64,000 nucleotides of DNA from Megaleporinus macrocephalus. Lineage: Eukaryota; Chordata; Actinopteri; Characiformes; Anostomidae. The stretch lies in contig CM038706.1 in the NCBI GenBank assembly GCA_021613375.1, positions 27,035,866-27,099,865 on the forward strand, read 5' to 3'. Positions 54,006-64,000 of the stretch are shown here, piece after piece. The number at the start of each line of letters is the position of its first letter. Position 1 is the stretch's first letter. The notes under the pieces were generated by a model, which saw nothing but the letters and a program-made list of their open reading frames with translations, was not told where the DNA came from and did no database searches. The position numbers were made by a program, and so were the translations under genes.

Positions 54006-57000
54006 CGACAAAAAGAGTTGAGAGTTGGAAATAGTAGTGCTTTTTAAAATGTCCAGTGTTCCCTGAGGGCAAAACCAAAAGTTTTCAAAATTTGGAGACA
54101 GCGCTGGCCTCAAATCATGCATGAGTGGACCTGCTGGTGTGGTTACAACTCAGATGTACCTTGTTTGGCTCTGCTTTTAAACATAACTATAGGTATCCAC
54201 TGAATACGAATAAAGCTAACATTATGCCTTAACCATGTTTATGATGGTAAACAGCCACTGTCTAAAACAAATGTGCAGCCAGTGATTCAGAGTTTACAAA
54301 ACCAAACCTAGAATACAGGCTTCATTTCCTATGTTCATATGCACAGACCACAAGTCTGGGAACAAAGCCGATTTGTTTCAAACCAAATTATATTTCTCTA
54401 GTAATCACAGCCGGAGTACGTGCTGTGTTGTGATATGTTTCTAGTTAAGAGGAAATGCAATAAGCACCTGAACTCGGTACAGTTGAGAAGGGCATTGTAG
54501 TGAATGCATGAAGCCCATAGTGGCTCCAGTTGGGTTCAGTGAAAAGTATTTGCTGGTGAACAGTTGTTTTCACATACCATGCTAAGCTTTTAACTTAACT
54601 TTTTTTTCACTCGCACAATGGCTTTTCGCTGAGTTGGAAAATATCAGGAGACAGGCCTAAAGCAGCTCCATTGTTTCTTCATTCCGTATAGGCCTGTGGC
54701 ACTGCTCAGTAACCAGTGCTGAATATCTTCTGTTCAAACCTTTTTAGTGATGTGCCAGTAATTGAACGATAGTAATTGGCAGTATGCATATCTTACATGT
54801 GCATTTGTTTAAATCTCATTTGTGCTTAAGAATATTGTTTACAGCGGATGCATTTCAGGCTGTTTGTTTTGGGATCTATATTATTTTTATTGGGGAGAGA
54901 AAAAGTTCAGAGAATCTCTGCTTTGCTGGCTTTTTAGTCAAATATAGTTTTGGCGCCATATTTTAGTTTAGGCAAAATATAGTTACTGTGTTAACACCTA
55001 ACTTAATAGACGAAATAGACTTAAGTAAAAGTTAAAAAGTAAATGCTTAATAGCTGCAATCAAGTGTCAGGCCATGCTTCATTTTAAATTAATGTAACTT
55101 TAAAAATATTTAATTCAACAAAACAATGAATTAATCTGCTTGGGAACTAGACTTGCTGGCTAAATAGAGACAACTGTCATGATCTAAATGATTACAGAGT
55201 ACAGAGTACTTTGAATTTCTGAATGAAACTGTGAGGAACGTTTTGATATTTAATTTCATACTATATAAAACATAAACCATGCAGGTAAGTAACAATGGCA
55301 ATACGCAAACATTTAAACAGTGTCTATTAAGTTACATAACCATCAATAAAAACATTTTTTTTTGTTTAAAAATATCTGTTTATGTTTTCACATTTCACAT
55401 TTTATGTTTCATGTCCACAATTCAGAGAATAGGCCTAAACAATATTTGTGCATTCTGTTTTTATTTCATTTACAAAATGTAGATGTGCCCGGGGTTCCCA
55501 AACTTTGGCATACAAAAAAAGTAAATAATGAAAAAAGAAAATGAAAAAAAGGCCACATTTCACAATTCCACCAATTGCCCACACTATTGCTTTGCTATGA
55601 TTTTGCATTCACTGATTTTATTTTCTCAATTTTATTTAGTAAAATGCTTATTGTAAAATGATCACCATATCACAGTTTCGACAGAGATTCTTGCAGAACG
55701 ATCTTATGCTTTTTGCAGGAGGTGTGTCCCCATCAGGAAATCCAGCATGTCCTAATAACCTTGCTTGTATATAATGACTTTTACCTACCGTAGTGATGCA
55801 TAGGAACTAGAACCTCCGATATTTTCTCCTTTTTTAACCCCTTTTTAAGCATAGAATGTGTAGTGATTGTGATGTGCTGCTTGACTTGGTGCTTGTCTGC
55901 ATGTTCACTCTTACTTCTGCTTGGTTTGGTCTCTATAAAGCCGTTTTCTGCTGCCGAGATCTTCAATGGCAAGTTAAATTTTGACAGATTGCGGAGAGAG
56001 GGGAACATGAGCGAAAGAAAAGGGATCTGGCTCCGGCAATGGCCTGGCCTTTGTCCGGGCATAGTGGTCACCTGTCAGCCGCTACAAAGCAGAGCCACCC
56101 CCCCTTTCAACTGCTGCAACCTGGACCCTTAGATCTCATTCGCTGCTGTAGGCAGTCGTGCCAGGGAAGTCTTGGGAAACAAAACTGTGTCGGCCAGAAC
56201 AATTAAAAGCATACAAAAGGAAGTCAGAGGGTGAAACAGCCAAAGTGTTGTTGTCAGAGACAATGCACGGTGCTGTGGCATCCTTAGCCAAAGAAACGTT
56301 CACACCCGCTTCAGTTTATTACACATATGGGGACTAACAGAACTTTACACATGAATCTGGCATATTGCTAAGGATTTGGTAGGCCGGACTATAGTAAACC
56401 AGGTGTTTGCAAGGTGTTGCTAGCTAGATGCAATGCAATCTTGCTGGCTGCATACTTGTATGATGGTGATATAAGAAGAGTTTGCAAGCAGAAAAAAGTT
56501 TGAACACACACTGTAGGAACACCATACATTGAACTGGTTAGAAAAGCACAAGCAACCTATTTTGGAATAGAATCAATAATAAAATAATAATCATTGTAAA
56601 ATTGCAAATTATTGCAAATTTATGTCTATAAAACACTAATAATGAGATAAAGAAAACTATTTTTTGGATTTAAGTCTATTTATTATACACTAATATATAT
56701 AATATATATAAAGGTGTCCTTTGTAAAGTGAATGTTCAGGAATGCAAACTACTCCAAGCATGTGGACCTCTAATTTACCACACAGTGAGATACTTAGCTG
56801 CAACATATGACTTATCCATTGACACTCTACTCAGCCAAATGGACTAGAGACTTATGCTAGAGCAATTAGCAGAAATGCATACGCTCTATATCATCAACTT
56901 TAGGTTCACACTCTAAACCGAAGCTTGGCGTATATCAGTTCAGCATCAATTGCATCACTTCTACAGCATCTTGAATAAACAGCAGTGACAAATACGTCAC

Positions 57001-59148
57001 AGGTAAGAGAAAGGGCCGTATGTGACCTCTTACATTATGTCCCACAAGTGCCCCTTGACACTGCTCCTAGGAGAGACCACCCAGCCAGAAGGTGACAGTG
57101 CACCTCAGGACCTGGAGATCATCAATCACTCTCTCAGTCTTGAAGCATGACCCCAAGACCTCTGTGCTGAAGGAAGTCCTATTCCAAAATAAACCCACAG
57201 ACGCTAGAGGGTTGCCATTTTCCTCTTTGTTTTCCGAACACTCATAAGGGTTGACACTTGCCACTCTTGGGGGAAAAAAAAACACAACAGCACCCTTCAG
57301 TGAGGCTCCTGCGCTCTGAAGCCTATACTATTGTTTGTGCTCACTCCCAAGTCTCAGAAAACTGACAGTAAATGCTTTCATGGTGGCATGTTGGACAACT
57401 TTGGCATGCAGATTGCTGTCTTGCTAGCAGGGTTTTAAAACCACATGCTGTGATTATCTTAAAGCAGACTTGTTTACTTTTGAATAATTATGCATTATTC
57501 TTCAAGGCAATTTCTTTAAGATGATTAATGACTGTAGAGCAACTCTGTTACTCTACCATAAGCCAATATTTGTGTAACTTTAACGCCATTGTTTATGGAG
57601 ATGCTACAGATTAATAGGGTACATTTAGACAAATACTTATGAACTTGCCAGTTGATTATTGATATACTTACAAATAGTTAGTATTTAGTATGTGCTGAAG
57701 TAAAAAAAAAAAAAAGAAATTGGGATCAGACCTGCATCACTCAGAAAACATAAGGCAATTTCGTGAATATTGTCATAAGTTTAAAGAGATTAGATATTTG
57801 GACAATGTATTTGGATTATTATAGGAAACAAGCTTTTCAGGAACGTATGACACAACCTGGTTGTGCTGAGCGTGAGCAAAGCTGAGCCTTTATTAATGTT
57901 GCCTTTAACTTTTGCAAAATACATTTACACACAGTTGGACAGAAACTGATTTAACATGGTGAAATAAATATATTTCTGTTGAGTTTTTATAAGTACAGTT
58001 TAAAGATGCCAATATTTTACATAAAAGGTTTGTGACTTTGGTCATAGTGAAAAATGGCCAGATTAAATTTTACACACAAATGTATACCCTATGATTTCGT
58101 CCTATAGAATGAAATGAGCTGTTTTCCCTTTTTGGTGAACTTGAGATTTGCTTGTAGCTAATCTTAGCTGTCATTAGCTGTAACAACTAACTTTTGATTT
58201 AGACAAAGTAAGTGAAGGTTGTTATTGAAATATTGAGTGTAAGATGATCGGTCAAAAGTGATAAAATCACACAGCAATGCTGCTAACTACAGGTTACTGT
58301 TGGGTTTGTGATGCTAATAAACGTAGAACTCTTTCTCTTTTCAGCCTCTTCAGTGTGAAACGCTGAGCAAAGCTGTTCAGTATTGTCCAGAGTAAAAAGT
58401 GCCGAGCTGAAGTTGGGAGCTGAAGTTCTCATTCACCTGCTTGTTTTGCAAATTTTCCAATCCACCTTAAATGGTACCACGGTTCCATTCTGCTGCTATA
58501 CAAGCAGTAGCATTTAAGGAGTAACAGAATATTCAGTTAAGAATCTTTTTTAGCTTTTTCAATCAGTTTCAAATAAAAGTAAAATAAAAATAAATGTCAT
58601 TCTATGTGATGCAAACTTTGCAAAGATCTTTAGCTTCAGCATAATTGAATAACTCACTTAAAAAAAACATCTGTGTATTTGCCTGCGTTCTTTAACAGTC
58701 TTGTTTATCTCATATCTGTTGTATTTTCTACATAATTCTGCAAGAGCAGCACAAATAATCAACCAAACACCGGCTATATATTAGGTGATGTTTGTTGTGG
58801 TTGTGCTGGAGCTTTAGTCCAAAGACTTTATGCAACATGTGCTCTGCTTGCTTTCTCTGCCAGAGGGCTCAGTAGTAGTTGAGGAGAGAGCAGTGGGGAA
58901 AGTTTATTATTAACAGCTGCTGTGTCTTCACCACTAACCCCATGGTGGGCTATTCTACTCTGATGTTGTGGAGTAGCTCATTATGTGTCTCCCTTTAAAT
59001 TTACTACTTTCTTCTTCTTCTCCCTCTTCTTCATCATGAAAGGTGGCTTTGGAGAGTAAAGGCAAATATGACACGCAATTGTATTTAAAAGTTTTAACAG
59101 CCCTGATACGTTAACACATCCTCTACAGAAAACTCACTTAAATAGGGC

Positions 59149-59151
<3 letters not shown>

Positions 59152-59237
<86 letters not shown>

Positions 59238-59352
59238 TTTAATTATGTCTCTATATATATATATAGTATATATATATATATATAGTATAATATATATATC
59301 TATATATATATAGTATAATATATTATATATATATAATATATATAATATATTA
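59152..59352. repeat. Complex TA-rich repeat
   Basis: Perfect TA repeat from 59152 to 59233, a short unique break (cagatttaattatgtctc), then TATATATAGTATA-type imperfect units to about 59352. Confidence 0.95.
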
Positions 59353-60199
59353 TTTCCACAGGTATTGTGCAGCTTCAGTTACTAATTTCAGCCCATTATT
59401 TGCTAACAAAAACTGCTATTCAGGCTAGATTATTAAAATTTGCTGATCATTATTTGCCATATAATTGTGATTACAGTTTGATTGGCTTCTTCTGTGTACA
59501 AACTCTTAAAGCCAAACCCAAAAGTAGCAAACTGACTGATTGCTTTCTTGCTTACTAGCTATCGATACATAGTATCTCGAAACTGATGTCAGAAACAGCT
59601 CAAGCTCAAAAAGACAAACATTACTCACTGCTGCCCTCTTATCATACATACTCTACCACAAAGTCAGAAGTTTTATAAGAATCCTGTCGCATCTCAATAA
59701 ATGCACACACTAGCAACTCTGGCAAAAACACCTAATATACTCTGTGTTTGCTGCAACATTTATAATTGATTGTGAAAAACACAAACAGTGGTCAGAAACT
59801 ACGATCAGCTAAAATAACTGCGAGCTTAGCTTATAGAATTGCTATCAGGCAATATTGTAATCTCTTTAGCTCAACTGATAAAGAGTTAATACACAACCCT
59901 ATGAACAAATATCATATACAATAGCTTCAAAACCTAATTTACCCATCACATGTGTATAGTGTGCAAAAGTTTTGTGCTCAAATGATGTTCTGTTTTAACT
60001 CACGCATCCTCCTGCACATTTTAATACATATTTACTGTTTATTTGATAAATTTAGCATATTTTGGGGAAATAAAACCTAAACACTAAATTTCGCACCTAA
60101 ATAATCAGCATAACACGTCACTAGACTGGGGATGTTCAAACATATTTATAGCACTGTTCTTTGCTATAAATGTCAACAGCGTTTTCAAAAAGCAATTGG

Positions 60200-60560
60200 C
60201 TCTTCAAGAGGAGATGAGCACCTCTGACAGTCAGGAGAGTGTGGCAACGTGTCTCTAGGAACTCAAGGGATAGCAATAACTTCCTCTGCATCGTGGGAAC
60301 CGCCTGTGGCAGACAATGATTGAATTCACAATGGTGCACACAAAGGCCACCTTTGGGAGAAACCATATCCCACAGCATGCTGGGAAAAGGGGAGCAATAG
60401 CAGCAGATGTTGTGAAGACCATAAGCAACAGATGCCCCCAAAAGCGAGCATTCAGCCACCATGGGCCGAGCACGCATCTCCGAGGCCAGCTTAAAAGAGC
60501 AGCAGAATGTGGAGAAGAATGGGAGCACGCCCAAATAATAGCTGAAGACAGGCCACTTTG
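60200..60560. promoter_or_regulatory. Candidate distal regulatory element downstream of delta
   Basis: Complex, non-repetitive block with a perfect CSL/Su(H) site CGTGGGAA (60292-60299), SOX-type ACAATG twice within about 20 bp (near 60314 and 60329), a TTCCCAGCATGCTG-type ZNF143-like motif on the minus strand (about 60372-60385) and two CAGATG E-boxes (near 60405 and 60429). Motif match is seen; function is inferred. Confidence 0.3.
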
Positions 60561-63500
60561 AAGAAAGGGAGCAGTAAATTGTGAGGAGATTGATGTTTGT
60601 GTACTTACAACGGTGTCCTATTGTGCGCACTCTCTGTGAACATATCACGGCGCTAAGAACTTTGTTAAACTTTTACTGTTGTCACAATGACGTTAAACAC
60701 ATATTTGTACACAAAGAACGTGTGCTTTTCACGCTGCGTGTTCAAGCATCTGTCTAAAGGTTCATATAGCCCATCCAGCTCATAGATAACAAGAGCCACA
60801 CAGTTCAACACTGAATTAAAAACAATGCAGAGGAGAAAGATACACGGACTTGGAGGCAAATACCCAGCTTGTGACACTGTCTAGTCCTGGGTCATTTTCA
60901 TTTGGCCTTTGTGACGCTTCTGTACAAATAATTTGTCATGGATCAAGGAGTAAAAAATACAGGGAAATTCACACAACAATGAAATCAATGAAGGCCACAT
61001 CAATCAGTCCACCAGCGCACAAAATGTAAATATGCGGCCGCTTACATCGTCAAAGGCACACTTGAAAAGACTATGAGGTACCTAAGAATAGAGCACGCTT
61101 CAAAAAAAAGAAACACTGTAAGAAAATGAAGCTGTCATGCCGTGATAAATGCATTTTTTTTGTGTCTAGGTTGTATTATGGTGGCCTGTGTGAACTAAGC
61201 TCACCCAGGGCACTGCGTGCAGCTGCTGGCCGTAATGCGAGTGGTCGGTGCGGGTCACTCCCTGAATGTGAAGGACCAACGGTGACCTGTGAAGGTCATA
61301 GCGCACGGCACAGGCAACTAAGAGCCTCAAAACAGTGGTGCACCCAAAATGACCCAAACTCTCTATAAATAGGCCGCTTGTGTGAACATAGCCATAGATG
61401 TAAGGCCGTTCCGTAAAAAGAAGGAAAGCCGGATGTCTTGCAATTGGCCACAGCAAGGGGAGAGGGGCGCGGGCATCTAGTGTGATGTGTGGGAATGAAC
61501 GAGTGGACTGACGCCTGATTAATGACCACAAACACTGAATGCTCCTTTCTCTTCACATGATAATTATTTTCAATGGCAGACGGGAAAAGTTGAGCTTCAC
61601 TGCTATCGCTACAATGAATGGCAATCCTTCAGTGTTGAGGACAAAAGAAGGAAGCCTTATAGCTTTGCGCGTTGTTTAGAAGAATTGCGGCTGATGCTAG
61701 CTAGCATTTTATGTCATGTTGCTGTGATCCCCGCTACACAAACCTGGCAGAGTGTGTTTGTTGGTGCTGCAGGAGCTTTCATTTGTTTGAATTCAATTAT
61801 GCTAAGGAAGAAATATTTGAGTTGATAAAGTCATAATAATAGGAGAAGTGAGACAAAAAGTAGATATTTTCTGGTCCTCTTAAGCCCTGTGTCAGGGGGT
61901 CATTTAGAGGGGACATGCACCAACAACCAATCATCATTCCCCACTAAACATACTGGTATTAATATCTGATTCTTTAACGACAAGTAGGTTGCACCGACTA
62001 GTCAGCTAGATAACTTTGTTGCTCTGAGATGACCTTCAGCTGCTGATCATGGGATTATGACACTAATAATTAAAAAGAGACGCTGAGAAAGGCTGAAGTG
62101 TTTTTCATTTTCTTTTTCTTTTAGTTACTTGCAGTTCCAACATGTCAAAAATATTCTGGTGGGCAGCCTGATCTTTTTCTTTTTTTGATCATCTCAGAGA
62201 CAAAAACAAGTAGCTTGGTGGTTTCAGGGTCTATGTCTTCAGCAGTGTAATCAAGGCCTAGCAATGTAAATGGCACATAATGCTCTAGTGATCTGTGATA
62301 TATAAACACTGCAATAAAAACCCATGTGTTTGTTGGAGAGGGGGCAAGACGCCCTCTGGTGAATCTGCTGAAGTTTGAAGTTGATTACTCTTGTTTTTGT
62401 CCAGTTACAGCACCCTAAATTAATCAAGCTTTGTGGACTTTCAGTATGGTTAAGCATCTCGGCAAGGCTGCCTAGGGTGCGCCGAAGTTGGATACAACTT
62501 TCACTGAAGGCAAGCAACAGGACACGTCATGCTTCACCTTTGCAAAGCAATCCCTTCTCCTGTAATTTCATTCATGATGTCGTTGTCGACTAATCATAAC
62601 TGTCAACTTAAAAAAATCTGAAGTTGTGAAATCTCCAGTACTAAGTGGGAAAAATACTATGTTAATTTTGACAGCAAATTAAAAAAAAAAAAAGGGTATA
62701 AAATGTAAAGGCTTTTTCTTCAGTTCCCTTGAATTATTTAAGTCATTATATATACTTACACAAAATTAAACATTTATTAACCAGTTATGAAATATTATTC
62801 ATGTTTGAAAGACCAATACACACACAAACAGATTTAACAAACAACATCTGAGGTCTTCCGTAACTGCAAAGTGAAAAAGAAAAAACTGTTATTTTATCCT
62901 TGTATCACCTTTTTATTTATCTCTTATTCATTTAATAATTTTTACTAGTGCTGTCAATCTAATTAAATAAAATTAAATCTACATTAATTGCATTTATTAC
63001 TTTTTGCGATGAAAGTATTTTTAATTGTGCAATTCAAATAAATTATAGCATAACAATAAATCAATGAATGAAAAACTGCCGCATCTCCAGGTCACAGTCT
63101 TCACTAGAGACACACACTGCACACTACGTGCACTAATAAATTGTAAATAAAACTAGCTAATCTGTTTTGTGCACTTTCTTGTGTGTATTTGGGACATACT
63201 CATCAAACGCAGATAGTCTCCCAACTCTGGCTCTGCACATACAGTGTTTCACCTGCTTCCCACATACCTGATCCAACTAATATGATCATTAACACCACCT
63301 TACTGAGTTAATACAGCGTTTACAGCAGGACACGCTCTAAACTGTACAGAACAGTGTGCTTTCAGGACTAGAATTAAGAAAGCTAAGCTAGCGTTAGCAG
63401 CGGTAAAGCTAGCTAACGGTGGTGCTGGAGAGCTGATGTTCAGCGCGGTGTGGTGATTTTCTCTAAACACAAACGCTAAACTCTCTTTCTCTCTGCTGAC

Positions 63501-64000
63501 ACTGTCTAGATAACTTATTTCCATCATGAGTAACTGCAGGTCACAGGCTCGTATGGTCTTCCCGGGTTAAGACCAAACATGTGTAAGTGTGCGTTTGATT
63601 GAGGGCTACATTAAAGCTAATTAAAGGGATTTGGAGAGCCGCGTAAAAACGTTTTGTAACATCATGTTTGAAACTTTGTTAAAATAGTTCCTGAGTGGTG
63701 TAGCTGTGTAGGCACTGGCCTTAATTATCATCAGGAGATTATGCCTTCAGTCTCCCAGAGTGCTAGCTGTCCCTGTCCAGGTAAGATGCTCCATCCATTC
63801 CACAGTAGGTTTCTGTTAGTTAATTAGACTTCTTCTAAAATCATATTGAGCTGTCCAATGAGCAGTTTGAAAGATGTGGTAGCTGGCATCACAGGAAGCA
63901 TGTGCAAACGTTTGCTCTCTAGCTGTGAACATAAGTGAATCATCTTCCATTGTTATTAGTTTAATGTTGATTTTACATTGTAAAAGCATCTAGCCAGACA

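Larger units (their letters stand above)
53331..64000. other. Gene-free, 3' flank of delta
   Basis: Holds the repeat at 53466-54005 and TA repeat at 59152-59352. Complex non-coding blocks are visible at 55690-56280, 56980-57300, 60200-60560, 61400-61620 and 63230-63540. None carries a recognisable exon. Confidence 0.5.

Noticed and set aside
60136..60648. 170-residue minus-strand open frame
   Set aside because: No domain, Cys-rich chance reading of a complex non-coding block; no splice partners seen.

Overview
The window is nuclear DNA of a vertebrate, most likely a teleost fish. It has two intron-rich genes with GT-AG splice sites, AT-rich intergenic DNA, long TA microsatellites, degenerate Tc1/mariner-type transposons and many short non-autonomous repeats of the kind common in fish. 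Nothing in it looks prokaryotic or viral. I could not identify the species; the dispersed repeats remind me of ostariophysan fish, which is only an impression. Two protein-coding genes are supported. (1) fam120b (constitutive coactivator of PPAR-gamma, a degenerate XPG/FEN1-nuclease family member) lies on the minus strand from about 42.0 kb down to 29.2 kb, in ten coding exons giving 684 residues. (2) A delta-like 1 / deltaA Notch ligand lies on the plus strand from about 48.3 to 53.3 kb, in eleven coding exons giving 716 residues with signal peptide, MNNL, DSL, eight EGF repeats, one transmembrane segment and a C-terminal PDZ ligand. Every exon junction in both models keeps the reading frame. 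The genes are divergent, their coding starts about 6.65 kb apart, which matches the DLL1-FAM120B order of human 6q27.  Layout: 1-29.2 kb is gene-free as far as I can see. It holds MITE-like repeats, two decayed Tc1/mariner-type elements (about 12.5-13.2 and 21.2-22.1 kb), three TA microsatellites and a G-quadruplex-type tract. 29.2-42.0 kb is fam120b. 42.0-48.2 kb is the shared upstream region: repeats at the fam120b side, GC-rich promoter-like DNA from about 45 kb, and a CRE-plus-TATA motif at 46.3 kb. 48.2-53.3 kb is the delta gene with a TATA promoter, a leader containing short upstream ORFs, and a 3' UTR ending at a canonical poly(A) signal. 53.3-64 kb is downstream DNA with one repeat, a large TA tract, and several complex non-repetitive blocks that could be enhancers.  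The two genes are not known to act in one pathway; their linkage is most simply explained by ancestral synteny and perhaps shared regulatory DNA. I found no clearly undescribed biological system. The most useful leads are a two-codon terminal exon that completes the delta PDZ ligand, a dense transcription-factor motif cluster in delta intron 4, upstream ORFs in the delta leader, candidate Notch/proneural/SOX-type elements downstream, and a fam120b that lacks the central repeats of the mammalian protein.
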